Below the pieces are notes generated by a model that was not told the origin of the DNA, searched no databases, and saw only the letters and a list, made by a program, of their open reading frames with translations. Positions 1 through 15,200 of a stretch of DNA of 64,000 nt are shown in pieces; the stretch's first letter is position 1; each line of letters opens with the position of its first letter. The DNA is from Norana najaformis (lineage: Eukaryota; Annelida; Clitellata; Crassiclitellata; Hormogastridae), in the NCBI GenBank assembly GCA_964023275.1, contig OZ029914.1, positions 45,885,437-45,949,436 on the forward strand. Direction: 5' to 3'. A program made the position numbers and the translations under genes.

Positions 1-351
1 TACATCCCTATCTAATCTAATCATAAGACTTCTATAGCGCCGTTATCATAATGCCCTAGTCATCAATCGATGGTTGCTTCAAGTGAAATTGTAATCGTAA
101 GATAAATGAGAGGGTGCAACGCTTAGTGCAAGAACACTAGCGAATACAGCAGAGGACACAGACAAATGAACTGGATGGGGTACATACTTCACGGGAGAAG
201 ACAAAGATTGAAGGAAGAATTGAAGGAAGGAGAGCTGCAAGTAGTCTAAGAACTAAGCTGCTGTGCATTGGATCATCGATAAAGTAAGCAGACGTGTGCG
301 ATAAACACAGAAGTTAAAGAAAATTTAACGATAACTGTGTTCGTCGGTTCA

Positions 352-606
352 GGGCGATCTCGCCGTCCCTCTAGTTCGAACTGCCACCGCTCAGCGCCGT
401 AGCTTTGCTATTTCTGGCCCTGCTTCTTGGAATGACTTACCCGCCGACCTTCGACGGGAGCTTCTCTCCCTCTACCTCTCCTTCTTCCCCAAGCGCTTGA
501 AGCCCGTATTATTCCCCAGTTCGGGGACAACGGGCCGGGAGCGCCTCTAATGAGGCTACCTTGAACCAGCGCTTTACAAATTTTTGATTACAATTACAAT
601 TACAAA
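352..606 (+). pseudogene. LINE 3' fragment (CR1/L2-like ORF C-terminus)
   Basis: Frame ending TAA at 548-550 reads RRSFAISGPASWNDLPADLR then FFPKRLKPVLF, the SxxGPxxWNxLPxxLR...FKxxLKxxLF tail common to several LINE clades. The 3' end has GCGCTTTACAAAT and then (ATTACA)n. Confidence 0.75.
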
Positions 607-699
607 TGGTACACAAAAGAGAAGAATGGCATTGCTGGATTCCTGAGGGGAGAACACTGAAGCAGATGATGATGACTACGAAGATGAAGAAAAAGATAA

Positions 700-858
700 G
701 AAGAAACTGCACACTGCACCTCAGAACTGATCCTAACGCCAAGTCTGTATTATTTAACAGTGGTCTCACTGGTTCGGATCGGGAGCGCCTCTGATGAGTC
801 TATTCTTGAAGTGGCGCTTTATAAATGTCAGATTACAATTACAATTACAATTACAAGA
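700..858 (+). mobile_element. Second LINE 3' end, same tail family
   Basis: GAGCGCCTCTGATGAGTCTA, then GGCGCTTTATAAATGTC and (ATTACA)n, matching the end of the element at 352-606. It ends 16 bp from the donor side of the ORP exon at 875. Confidence 0.65.
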
Positions 859-874
859 CCTGAGCGCCACCTAC

Positions 875-1064
875 CAATGAATTCGCTGCCTTCTGGTGAG
901 AGAGGTGAGGAAAGCGACGAATACTCGTCGGCAGGAGAAGCGACAGAGACGAGACGGGGTCCATTCGTTGGGTCTTTGGTGCCGTAGGTGATCTCGTGGT
1001 GCCGGTGCAGGCGATGGTGCCTCAGCTGCGTCGTCCACTCGTCAAACTCCTTCGAACTCTTCAC
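875..1064 (-). CDS. OSBPL3/6/7: ORP-like gene, end of PH domain and linker
   Basis: 190 bases beginning [10 protein letters not shown] after acceptor TATTGTAG and ending ATT G before donor GTAGGT (phase 1). It completes the PH domain and adds a Ser/Pro linker ([15 protein letters not shown]). I see no FFAT motif here. The next exon is not visible between 1 and 860. Confidence 0.9.
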
Positions 1065-3790
1065 CTACAATACCAATCAATCAATCGATCAATCCATCGA
1101 TCGACCAATTAATCAATCGGTCGACCAATCTATAGATCAATCGATCGATCCACCAGTCAATTGATCCAACAATCAATCAATTGAATCACCAGTGAATCGA
1201 CCAACTGATCCTTCAGTCAATCGATTAATCAATCCATCAGTCAATCAATCAACCCATCAGCCAATCAATCAATCAATCAATCCATCAATCAGTCAGTCAG
1301 TCAATCAGTCCATGGTATCCAGCCAGCCAACTGACGAAAGAAAAACCATTCAACTACTCAACCACCCAACCACATGAAACAATGCCACCCCGTCCTTCAG
1401 ATGACCTTGAGAAGGCATTCTGGTAGGCTTTGCCCTTGAGCTGACTGACCTTGAGATGGTAGATGAGATCATCTGCGTCAACGTCGATTCGACGTCCTTT
1501 TCTTTTGCAGGCGATGACGGACAGACCGATGTCGACGACTCCGTGATGCTTTCCCTTCTCAATCTTTGTGAACAAACCAACAATTATCACTGTTACTATC
1601 ACCACCATCATCATCATCACCACCACCATCATCATCACCACCACCACGACCATCCTCATCATCACCACCACCATCATCATCACCACCACCACCATCACCA
1701 CCACCACCACCACCATCATCATCATCATCCCCACCATCATCATCACCACCACCATCATCATCATCATCATCATCATCACCACCACCATCATCACCACCAC
1801 CACCATCAATCATCATCATCATCATCACCACCACCATCATCATCAGCACCACCATCAATCATCATCAATCATCATCATCATCACCACCACCACCACCACC
1901 ATCATCATCATCGTCATCACCACCACCACCTGGTGACGATTTTGCCAATAAAATCTTGCAAGACAATTTTGTTAAGCGGTTGAGAACCTACTTGTATCAC
2001 TTTTTGAAATGATGGTGTGATCTGCCCGTGCCTACAATTCCTTGTTCAACCGACGGACACGCTAACATATGCTTGCTTACTTACTTATATGCACCTGCAG
2101 GCAACAACACCAAGTAGATAGTGTAACATAAGCTGGTACTAAGACGCTTTTCCGTTCTCTTCCCGCATCTCTCTTCGCGGCATGTATTCATGCAATGTCA
2201 TCAGTTTATGGCTTAAAGTGCATGCCGAGTGCTGCGCTAACTTCCTCTGAAAAGCTTTCTCTGCGTGCGATCAAGGACTACAAAAAAATCCTGCAGAGAG
2301 AACTGCTTTGTATTCACTTACTAGGGTTCAACATCAGCAGTTTTGATGCTTAGTCATTACAGAGTGGAGCTTAATAAATGCAGAAATAAAAAACCAACAG
2401 AGGAAAAGCACAATTTTAAAATTGTGGAGGTACACGTGTCTGGCAATACCAGACATTACTTAAAAGTACACTAGAATCTTCTTACAACGTACTTCATTAC
2501 AGCAAAAATTCTGTTACGACACGGTCGGGACATCACACCTGTGGGTCTCAAATTTTACAATGCGTTATAGCATGACGTCATTAATTAATAACTTAGTAGT
2601 AGTTTCCAATGTTTAACATCTTATGGCATCAAAGGCCATTGACGTCGCCCTCCTCCTTCATCCAGGCTTGGGACTGGCACTACCCGACTAAAGGCAGTGG
2701 CGGAGTTATTCCATAACTTCATCCTAGCGCAACATATATATATATATATGCGTGTGTGTAGCATATATATGCTAGAATGAAGTTGTGTAATAATGACGTC
2801 ACAATTTTTTTGACTTTATAATAATGATGATATGTAACACAATAGGTATATATATATATATAGACATAAATCATCATTATTATAACGTCATTGCGATGTC
2901 ATTATATATATATATGTATATATATACACACACATATACATATTGTGCTACATATCATTATTATAACGTCATTGTGACATCATTACTACACAACTTCATT
3001 CTAGCAAACACACACACGTGTGTGTGTATGTGTGTGTAGGTGTGTGTGTGTAGGTGTGTGTGTGTAGGTGTGTGTGTGTGTGTGTGTGTTAGGATGAAGT
3101 TGTGCTTCATGTAGTGTCCAGATATAGTAGCCAGAACAGGGTCTCCATCTTGTCAATGGCACAGACGGACATCGTGTTGCCAACAAGTAAAACCAGGCTG
3201 ACAAATCAAATACAAAAATGCAATTCTGATTTATTTCATCGAGAAATCCGGGTAAGTTAAGAAGAAGTGAGCAAAAGCGAACAAATACAGTCCTCCATTT
3301 CCCGTTTCCTTCATCTCTTTCGAAAGCAATCATAATTATCGTACTCACATCTCCCGGAGTTTTGCCATAAATCAAGATTCCATTCTCCAACAAGAAGAAG
3401 CGCTAACAAGAAAACAGAACATAAAAACACATCTATACATACATATATATATACACAAAATATCATATATATATCGATATGTATATTACATTTCTCTATT
3501 TGCACATGTATAGATATACACTGTTAGCATAATTATATTTATCTATATTATAATTTATATATATATATGCATATGTCACGAATACATACATACATAATTA
3601 TGAATGACAAGTAACCAATAAACACATATTTATAAATACATGCTAAACAGATAGATACATTTTCTATTTCTGAAATTAAATTTGCATTGATTGAAAACCT
3701 TAATTTTCGTATGAGCATTTGTGTGTAGATACAGCATATAAATGCAAGTGCCATAACATATGTATTTATGTATGCAAGTACAGATGTACT

Positions 3791-3827
<37 letters not shown>

Positions 3828-6265
3828 TACACACACATCTATGATGCCTGCATATATGTATGCATACATACACATATATATATGCAATATCAGAAGATTT
3901 ATACAGTGCCTTTAAAAATCTCTTACAATATAATACAATACAATACAATACAACTTATATTTATAACGCGCCTTAATAAAACAATGTCTTACTCAAAGGA
4001 CGCGTTACAACATAATAATTAGTTATAGTACTGAGAAAATAAATGAGTCTTAAGTTTTAATTTAAAATTATCTATTGAAGAGCATCTTCGAATAGATTCA
4101 GGTAAAGAGTTCCACGTTCTTAAGGGTGCTTAAACACGGCCATCTGACATATCAAAAAAGTTGTGACCTAGTTTCAGTTGAAACATTTCCTGCGTTGCTG
4201 TCGCTGGCAAAATATTACAGGTTTTCCGTAGACGATTGTTCCAGAAGCATGGTTCAGGGCATAAGAAAGCACCACGTGCTAATATCACCTTCGGGAGCGT
4301 GGGACCAGCAGGTCCCCGTAGGCTGTAGAACGCAATGACCGTCGATCCACGCCCCTCGACGGAGGCACACTGAGCTCCCTGGTGTATTCTGCAGCCGTCA
4401 CGAATACACGGCTGGCAACGTTTTATGGAAGGATCAACAGACCAGAGAGGGGCAGGTGATAGACGATGATCACGAATGTTCCCAACAAGGAATACCTTTA
4501 ATTTATTCCAGTCCTGTGCGGTGTATCTTGTATAATTATACACTGGAGACTCATTACAAAATGCTTCTTTAAAACATGAATTCTCATATAAGACGGTCAA
4601 GGACATGGCTCCAAAAATTAGCTCAACTGAAGAGTGGGATGCGGTGGTGTAGTGGTACGGTCTGTGCCTTGTAACCAGAGGGTCGTGGGTTTGAAGCTGC
4701 CTCAAGCCACTGAGTAAAGACCTTGGACAAGTTGCTGACTCACAACTGTCTGTGAGGAAGGCAACGGGAAACCACCTCACTCATCTCATCCCCGGGTGGC
4801 ATTAAAAGCCAATGGACCTGCCTTTGGGCAGAGAACTCATCACCATCTAAAGAAATATCCTCAATATAAGTAGCACGATCCCGTTACATGCGGCAGTTCA
4901 AGGTTTGGCTCCAAAAGACAGTAAGTTTTTTGATTTTAAGGTATTTAAAGTTTCTGATGCATTTGAAACATTCACGAGTCTAGACTGATTTCCTGTAATT
5001 CGGGTGACAGTTGATGGATTTAAAAATAAAAATTTTTGTTTTGACTGTGAATAAGCTAGTTCCTGTGACATAGCTTTCTTCGGGCACTTTTGAAATGTCG
5101 AGTTAATGATTACAATTACGACTGAGTTGGCGTATCCGTTACACAGGCCGGCCTGCTAGGACAGAACTACATCCTACCAAAAGAGAGTCACGAGGGAGTG
5201 GCTAATTACCTTGATCTGACGCAATTGATAAAAGCTTCTTCAGTCACCAGCTTCTGCTTAATCTACTGATATATAACAACGCGAGAAGCAGTAGGAGGAG
5301 AAGAAGAAAGAGGAGCAAGAAGGGGTGAGGAGAAGGAGGAGATGAAGAAGAAGCTGAAGATCAGTCCTGAAATGCCGCCACGGAGTTAAACTTAACTTCT
5401 CAATCACAACATTTTTACCTAATGGAGTTGAACATCCACAGGAGCCAAGAAAATCCAGCCAAGCAGCGAGCAAGTACTGCATGTACGCAAAGTAATGGAC
5501 TTTTTAGACCTACATGACTGCAGCTCCCTCAGAGTTACACCTAACTTAATCAAACGAAAGAAACTAAAAAAAACCAATTTTCATCACAGCTGAGGGCTGA
5601 ACTTTTGCTTAGAAAGTCCAACCCCCACCTCTGCACAAATTAATCCCTGCTCGGCAAATAAGATCATCTCCATCGCCATTGAATCTTCCCTCGACCTTCT
5701 ATACTACAGTGCACTGAGATCAATATAAAGTTCTCTTCCGCTCTCAGCAGGGAGAACAGATCAGCTGTTTTTTCAAAAGCTCTCCAAGGACTGAAAAAAA
5801 GTCCTTTTCTAGACATTAAACAACAGACAGACTACATAAAACGTCGGGCATCCAAACGGAGAGCTGTGGCTTCATCCGAAATTTATTACCGGATATAATC
5901 GCCTTCATAAAACATAAAACAAAACACGCGAATAAACACATACGAACACGTATACGGGATCCTCAAAAACTGCTGTATAAACGCCCAACAGATACACACA
6001 TACATATGCATATACATACATACATACATGTATATGTACATATATATATATGTATATATACTGAGATACATAACACAGGCTGGACAGCTGTACAGAGATA
6101 AACATCTTTCAATATTTTATGAGGCAGCAAAACGAAGACATAGTCATAAAAGAGTCTGGACATCTTAAACACATCAAAGACATGCAATGCGTAATGCAAC
6201 ACAAAAAATTCACATAAGTATGCATGTCTATATATAAATATATATATACTATTCACAGAATATAC

Positions 6266-6296
<31 letters not shown>

Positions 6297-9200
6297 TAGC
6301 ATACACAATATCTATATAAGATAAATAACTATCCCTAGACAGATGGATCCTAGAGAATATGCGTGTTTGTGTGTAGGTGTGTCTGGGTGTGCATGTGTGT
6401 GTGTGTGTGTGGAAGCAATAATTTGTAGGAATGTAGGTCGATAGAGAGATGGTTGGAAGGATAAGGAGTAAATGAAGGATGATGACCTACACTAAGGTCA
6501 ATACATAGACATAATATCACGTCTCAAATCATCCAACCACGAGATCCTACATCTTCTCATACGTCATAACATAAACAACTTTATAGATATACTTAAAATA
6601 TACATCATTTATATATATCCTATATGCACACATACATGTATACATGTTGCATACTTGTTACAAAGAAGGTCATACTGTTGTTATGATTATGTTCATGGGT
6701 AAGATTGGGGTTGTGGCTGTGGCTATGATCATGGGTAAGTTGATCTTCGTTATAGCTGTGGCTATGATCATGGGTAAGTTGATCTTCGTTATAGCTGTGG
6801 CTATGATCATGGGTAAGTTGATCTTCGTTATAGCTGCGGCTATGATCATGGGTAAGTTGATCATCATTGTGGTTATGATCATGGGTAAGATCATGGTTGT
6901 GGCTTCGGTTATGATCATCAGTAAGATCACGGTTGTGGCTGTGGCTATGATCAAGGGTAAGTTGATCATCATTGTGGTTACGGTTGTGGCTGTGGTTATG
7001 ATCAAGGGTAAGTTGATCATCATTGTGGTTATGATCATGGGTAAGAACATGGATGTGGCTTTGGTTATGATCAAGGGTAAGATCATGGCTGTGGTTACGA
7101 TCATAGGTAAGATCATGGTTGTGGTTGTGGTCATGGCTATAATCATGGTTGTGGCCAAGATCATGGGTAAGATCACGTTTGTGGCCGTGACTATGATCAT
7201 GGGTAAGATCATGGTTGTGGTTATGATCATGTTTTTATGATCCTGTCTGTCGTCGTATGTATCGATCGCTGACCTTGTGCCATCCTTTCATAGGCCATTT
7301 GCGAGTCTTCATCATGTATCCCAAGTGCTTCTGCGGCACTTCCTCGAACAGCTGTCCGTTCTTGAGGCCTTCGAGTATCTCCCATTCATCGGGGGCCATT
7401 CTCTGCGTTGTCAAGCTGATGCTGCGCGATGCAGATGGCGCCACCGTCTTCGGTTCCTGGGACTGGCTGTCGCCGCGGCGATCGCTGTCGTCGAAATCCT
7501 CATCGCTGTCGTCCTGGAAACATCAAAGCAATCGTTGCCTAGCAGCACAATCGTAACGATCACCATTAACTAATCTGTCATTTCCATCTAAACATCTCTG
7601 CTACACAACCAACACTACCTTTACTACCAATAACACAACTTCTCTCACTATCACCACTATTATCCCCAGTATCACTGCTACCAACCACTATCACCAATAC
7701 TCTCAAGTATCGCAATAATACCATTATCACAATCACCATAACCCTGGATAGGTAGGTCATTAAGTAAGTAGGTAAGTGGGGCATGGTAGCCTATTAGTTA
7801 GAGTGCTTGGCTTACAATGTGCAGAGTATGGGTTCGAGCCTCACCTAAGATGGTAAGTATGTAGGGACCTTGAGCAAGTCCTTCACTCACAATTACTCAG
7901 TGCCTTCGACTGATGCTTAGTCATTAGACAGTGATGCTTAATAAATGTAGACATAATAATAATAGGTTGTCTACTCCTCTAAACCATCTCTGGTTTATAT
8001 AGGTTGTCTGGTAAACAGATAGTCTACTCCTCTGATGTAATGAGTTTTATAGCTCCATTATCTTCATGCACAAGGCTTCAATCACTGGTCACTTTAAGTG
8101 AACCGTGAACAAAATCATAATCTGCCAAAAAAATTCAGTTGAACTCCAGTTAATCTTGGAAACCCTAAGCCTGGCTACAGTGAGTAAGTAAGTTAAACAG
8201 ACATGCTGATTTCAAACTAATCAACAGCTAAATCCAACAACAAGCTCGTCAAGTGTTTACTATTTTCCAGCGTATCATCAACGTTGTCACGCAAGATGCC
8301 AAGTGCCACAAGGAAATTAAAAGAAGAATAGCATTGGGCAAAGACGCATTCTCAAAACAAAAAGAGTTACTGAGAGGAAAAATGAACAAGAACTTAAAGA
8401 AACGAATGATAAAAACTCTGATATGGAGCATGGTTCTGTATGAATCTGAAACATGGACCATGAGAAAGGAGGACATCAAGAGATTGGAGGCCTTCGAAAT
8501 GTGGATTTGGCGCAGGATGGAAAAAGTTAGTTGGATGGAGCACATAACAAATGAGGAGGTGCTGAAAAGAGTTGAGGAAGAAAGATCCTTGATAGCTACA
8601 ATAAGGAGTCGACAACGAAAATGGATTCGTCACATACTGAGAGGGGACTCACTCTTGAGAACCCTAACTGAGGGCAGAATGGAGGGGAGGAGGACAAGAG
8701 GAAGACCCAGACAGATGCTGCTGGATTGGATGATGACAGACGGATACAGCAGATTGAAAGAAGAAGCCCAGAATCTTTTTAGGATATCTTATGACTGCAG
8801 TTGATTTTTGAACCCTTGTACAGCGCCCTTTTCTTCGGCCTCGGCTGTGCTACGGCGCTATATAAATTGTCTTATTATTATTATTATCCAGCACCGAGAG
8901 GAGTGGCGTCATCGGACGTTTGAACCTGCCTGAGAACCAAAAGAAGAAAAGTTCATCAACAATCACCAGCAGACGCACAAACTAACGCATTCCAAACGTC
9001 AAATCTAACAACATGTACACACAACATTAATGTTGTCTTTATCACGAAATGTCGTATTTCACGTGTACAACTGATCAAGTATTTGCAAACACCCATTTAT
9101 CAGAGTCATTTCCAGTAATGCAAAAGGATCATCCAAGCCATGCCTATAGTTATCTGTAAGAATTCTCTGTCATGTTTAGTATAGTGTAAGAATTAATTTA

Positions 9201-12200
9201 TCAATATATGCCTAGTAACTGAAGAGAACCCAATGTTTCACCTAGTAGGCGACATTATTCTTTGCAACCTGCAGAACCAAAACTCGAAGTAAAACCTGGT
9301 AATTTCTGTGACAGACACTTCAGAGACTCAGCCATCAGACTGTAAGACAAATGTCATCAAAACATAGTCTCTGGAGGCGACTCTTGCTAACTTCTCTTAT
9401 TCAGATCATTTTGAAATGAAGAACAGAGAAAAATATCTAGAAGGAAGAAATAAAAAGCGAATAATGCGAGGGCCACAAAATGTAAAGTGAATCTAGTGTA
9501 AATAGGCAAAATTGCTCAGCACAACAGAAAACATGCCTCAGGGAGAATAGATTATTTGTCGGGCAAACAATCCAGTCTCTCTCTGACTCAGGTTTCCAAT
9601 AATAATCCGGTCACCCGTAATTAATCAGAGCCAGACTGTTAGGTCAGTTTCTGTTACAGGTCAGAATCGAGAGGTCATGTAAGGTAAAGCTCCAATGTCC
9701 CAAGCGGAATGTAGGGAAGGCACTCATTTCCCGCTTTCCGGCTCTTGTTCGGCACCGGACGAATCCCAAGATCCTGGACACGGGGCCGGCGCATTGCAGG
9801 ACTTGTACGCAAAGTATCCCATACCCCATAAGTGAGGCGTTAGGGGGTGCTCATTTCCTCTTCTTGGCTCTTTAGCTGGCAACGGACGAACCCCAAGGTC
9901 CTGGACAAGGGGCCAGCGCATCGCAGGACTTGCCGTTAACTTCGCAGCCTACGCCGGCACCAAATTCCAGCCAGGGAAGAAGAAGGTACTGATCGCCTCG
10001 GCTGTCCAGCTAGCTTCGTCTCGATGGTGACCATCCATAAACTGTCTGCAGTGTCGTTCTCAAGGAGTCATTTCGATTGCTATGCCTCCAGTCGTCAGCT
10101 TCCTCTCCCCACCGTGCTTATTCAGGTCACTTCCACTCATCTCATCATCAACAATGGAACGCACGAAACCCAGTTAAACCCAGCCTCTCATAATAAGCTG
10201 GTCATAAGAGTCATCCGTCAGTCCATCCATCTATCCACTCGTCCATCCATCCATCCGTGCGTCCGAAAGTCTATGTATTAGTCCATCCACTCATCCACCC
10301 ACCCATACATCGATCGATCGATCGATCGATCCATCCATCGATCCATCCATCGATCGATCGATCCATCCATCCATCGATCCATCCATCCATCCATCCATCC
10401 ATTCATCCATCCATCCATGAGTCATCCGTCAGCCCATCCATCTGTCCAGTCATCCGTACATCCATCCATCCACCCATGAGTCATCCGTCAGCCCATCCAT
10501 CTGTCCAGTCATCCGTACATCCATCCGTGCATCCGCAAATCTATCCATCTGTCCATCCATCTATTCATCCACCCATCCATTCAACCATCCATCCATTCAT
10601 CCATCCACCCATCTCGCCCTCCATCCACCCATCCATCGGTCAACATCTGAACATCCCGTGCAACGCAACGCACTGCTCTGCGTAAACGACACGACACACT
10701 CGGTCCGTCGCGTGAGGCCCGACAACCGCCGAACGCATCCGATTTCTTCCGACGCATATATCATACTCACCCGAGCATCGGCGTTCGTTCTCAACGGGGA
10801 ACGGAGACTTCTTCGTCTTCTACCACGTAGCAGTAGGCAGCGCAAATACGCGCCGGAGAAATCGCCCACGCTGATCGCCGGTGTGGTACTAAATCGGTTA
10901 GGGGGCGAAAACAGTTCCGGAAAGTATTGCGATTGGTTCACCTGTGACCGAAACGCGGAAATTTGTTTCGAAAATTCGAAGTGTTCAGTCGATACCGTGT
11001 CAAAATCATGTTCTCTCTTAAATATCTTATCAGTCGACAGTGTCAAAATCATCTACTCTCTCTTAAATATCTTATCAGTCAATTGTATCCTGTATCAAAA
11101 TCATCTTCTCTTTTAAATATCTTAAATAAAAAATTCTTCCTCTTCCCCTTATCTCACTTTCAGGTTCAATTCCAAACACCATCCACCATAGCCGTCTGAC
11201 TGTCTGTCCGCCTGTCTGCCTGCCTGCCTCTTGGATCTTGACTTGGAACCGAACTCTTCCTGTCTATCATTTTGTTTTGACCGAGCGCCTGTAAATAAGT
11301 CGGTTCCCACGACTTAGCTTTCGTTGGGCGCTGTAAAAATCTCGAGCTTACAATTACGATTACTGGGCCTCCATTTTCGCTACTTAATAAATTTGTTCCA
11401 GATGAACTTTTGCTATCAAAGCAACAGAATTCTCCCTTCGTTGTGCCAAAGGTAGGCCAAATCGGAACCGTCTGTACCCCGGAACCTATCGGGCACCACA
11501 GCCGCTGGCGTGCCGGGCAAGACAGATAATCAATTTGTTCGCGATAATGAAGGCCATTGAAGATGAGAAGCGAGAAAGAAGATGGATGGACGAGGGTCCA
11601 ACGTGGCACAGGGCAGGCGACACTCGCAGACAAACACGGAAGAAAGATTTCACGGTGTCATAGCTACTCTTGTTACCATGGCAACCTCCGTTACCAAGGG
11701 AAACCAAAACATAGACGGGTCAGCGATGGCAACAAATTCGTGGCCGTTGAGCATAAATAATAAAAATAATGACACAGGAATTGAAAATTAAATGACCACA
11801 CGTATCCTTTCGACCCGGGTCGTATTATTAACCGCAACACATTCGTTGGGCTCTAGGCGTGGGAGTCTGGCCACTCCGGTTATAGTGGTCACTACTGTTA
11901 CCACGGGAACCTCTGTTACCATGGAAACCACCGCAGGCAACACATTCGTGACTGTTGAGTACCAGTAAGCCAAATAAAGACACAGGACACTTGAAACTTA
12001 AAATATTCAGAAAAGAACCCCAAGACCTGAGATGATTTCTCTGTGTGGGTTCAGCTGGCAGCGGTGGGGGGGTTGGTGGGTGAAGGGGCGGACAATGGCC
12101 TATTTTCGGGCTTCATATTCCCATTTCTCTGTGACCGTATGCGCTACAATATTTTTCATAATAATAGAAAGAGGGGGAAAGGGGGCGGGGAATGACCCAT

Positions 12201-15200
12201 TTCCGCACCTCATATTCACATATCTCTGTGACTGTATGTATTACAAATATTTTTAATAATAACAGAAAATGAGAGATAGGTCCACAAGGTTGAGGTTTGA
12301 AACAAATTAATTCCAAACCGTTGCTCCAACAGATTATGATTTTGATTTTCACTTGAAGCAACTATTGACTGATGCCACTCGCATTATGATAACGGCACTA
12401 TGGAAAAGCATAGATTAGATTAGATTAGAAAGCAGTAAATTGGTAGGTGAGTAAGTAAGCAAGCTTTCGTGATATTCAGAAACACATTCAACAATAAACA
12501 ATCCATGCAGTCAATTTCTGTGTCACAACAGTGATACAGAAATGAGTCAATCCCTCTGGCTAAAGTAGGCGAGGATATACAAGTCTGTAATAGGCCACAC
12601 TGATAGTGCTCTATTACTGTCTAACAGAATTCAAGCTACATAACAGTGTCTGCTGTTTTTAGACATGGCTTTTACGAAAACCGGACAAAAGCTAATATAT
12701 CAGAAGCCAGAGGAATTCACTTGCACATGTATGCAGCCATTAGCTGGACTGCTGACAATTAACTCGAAAACAAAAAAGGAAACATGAAAATGGCTGGGTA
12801 ATAAAACTGTTTGGAAGCAACTCAACTTATTGCCATCCAACTCCCTAATCGAAATGAATAATCTGTTAGCAATTTTGGAAAATTCGATAATAAAATGCTG
12901 ATATCTGCATGTAAACTGTTTCCCTGACAGAGTTATACAAAATGGAATCATAGATGCCATTATTTATCCATATATAAGCTTTATTTTGCCACAAACGGCA
13001 GCATAAACAAAGTGAAACAGCATAAACATAGTGGAAAACAAATACAAAATGGAGAAAAAAATTAAAATAAAAAATCTGATTAACTCCGAAATAAATGCGT
13101 TGCACGTACATTTACCAATGTAACGTTACAGTTCTCACAAAGTTCCCTTATCTGTAATTGCGTAAACAATGCAAATTAATTAAGTACTTAATCGTTGAAT
13201 CTTGTTATTATCAGTTCTGCATTTATCAAGCACCACTATCTAATGACTTATCATCCATCAACGGTGCTAAGCTACTGCATGTGTAAGACTTGCTCAAGGT
13301 TCCTACACAGTAACCGACTCAGCAGAGACTAGAACCCACACACCTCGCATTGCACACAAAACATTCAACCAATTGTTTATGAACCCAAAAGAACTGCTCA
13401 ACAAAGGTTTAGAACAGCCCAAATGATTATCTTAACTGAGAACTTCATTTTCATACTGGAAAGAAAACATATCGTGCGGTATAATTTCACTTTCAAATCG
13501 TTTACATGAAATAACTTTATTACTTCAAAATCAGGATTGATTTTTTAGAGCAGCTGATTCATAGCTTCTGATTTTTGGAGCAATCAGCAATACCGAGAGC
13601 AGACATTAAAGTTCATATATGCGTGAGCTGTCTGACAACATCGGTGGCATATTGCAATGGCATTTTAACCTGCGTCATACGGATACGACAATTCAACGTC
13701 AAATTGAGTAATTCATATGGAAAGGCTGCATCGTTGCTGTTTGCCAGGCTGGCACTTTAAATGCCTCCAAGGAATAATGTTGATCGATGTGTGTAATAAG
13801 TGACTGATAATCTAATACTGGCTAACAGGACACAGTAATTGTAAGATATTGGTAATGTAAGCTAATGCAATGTATGTATCTATGTATCTATGTATCTGTC
13901 TGTCCGTCCGTCCGTCCGTCTATCTATCTATCTATCTGACTATTTATATAGCGCCTTTTAGGAAGATTAAAACATACAAAACCATGGCTGCCTAACAGTT
14001 CTAAAAAGGTGCAATTTAATATGAGTTGAAAATGTTTCTTGATCCGATTCTTTTGCAAAACTGGTCATTTATCACTGATCTTTTTAAATATATCAGCAAT
14101 TCAGCAAAGGCTTTAAAACAATCGGGTGTTTTCCGGAGTGATTCGTAACTCCGGCACCTACCCGGCAAAGTCCAGAAACGAACTGGACAGGTTTAAGAGA
14201 GTAGAAAGCATCTAGACAACACCAGTCTGCTGTCAAAAGCTCATCAACGTTGTCCACCACCAAACATATCTGTCTAATTACTGTAAAAAGCCACATCAAT
14301 GTCTTGCCATAGGCCACACTGATTGTGCTCTTTTACTGGTGTCTTACAGAATTCAGGCTACATAACAGTGTCTGTTGTTTTTAGACATTGCTTTAACGAA
14401 ATCCGGACGTAAGCTGATATCTCAGAAGCCAGAGGAATTCATTTGCACATGTTTACAGCAACGTCAGATGTTTACTCCACGATGAAGACAGCAGACCTTA
14501 ACGGATCACAAATCTAAAGATTTAATTTCCACGTATTTTCCTGGCATCGGGAACCTAAGGGGCTCCTGACTTACACCTGCAACCCAGGGAAAAGCTGATA
14601 CCTGAGGCCTTCCCTGTGCAAGACGCAAGACGCCCTGCTACTTAGGCTGGCGCAGGTATGGCTTCAAGCATAGAATATCTTGTTATTCAGACGCCGAAGG
14701 ATGGAAGGAAGGAAGGAAGAGAGGGAGAGACTGAGACAGACAGACAGGCAGACAGACAGACAGAGAAAGTGACAAAGAGAGAGAAAGAGACAGAGAGCGA
14801 AAGAGACATGGCCGGAGACAGACAGACAGACAGACAGACAGCCTTAGGACTCTCGTGACTAGGACTATCCAGGCCTTCAATCAAATAAACAGGCTTTATT
14901 GAGTAAGAGACCTGAGCTATAGATCTACAGCAAAGGAGAAGAAATATTCATACGTGAGCCAAAGAAACCCACGCGTCGTAAGGAAACACTGCGTTCTGCG
15001 TGCAAGTCACAGCGCACAGCAAAACACGAGAAATTCAATACCGTCTGGCGGACGGGGCTTCCGTACAACGCAGCTTTTGCTTTGCTTCTTAACAGGCGCG
15101 GCTTTTCAAAGCTCTTTCATAATGAAACAGCTTTCAAAGCCGGGTTTTCAATGCTCCGTCATAAAGCTGGTCCTGCTTGGTTTCTTTTAAAAAGCTTGGC

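Noticed and set aside
1456..1983. 175-codon histidine-rich ORF
   Set aside because: Produced entirely by the (CAY)n tract; the opposite strand carries the real ORP exon at 1450-1563.
4130..4780. 216-codon minus ORF
   Set aside because: Spans a SINE and retroelement sequence; no family similarity and no coherent domain.
6644..7240. Overlapping 186-198 codon ORFs on both strands
   Set aside because: The 39-bp minisatellite keeps several frames open; composition is periodic and there are no gene signals.
7785..7860. tRNA gene
   Set aside because: A and B boxes are present but the sequence cannot fold as a full tRNA and continues into a SINE body; the same holds for heads at 4630, 15258, 21928, 37452, 38998 and 56278.
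10257..10685. 142-codon His/Pro/Ser/Ile repeat ORF
   Set aside because: Translation of the (CATC)n tract.
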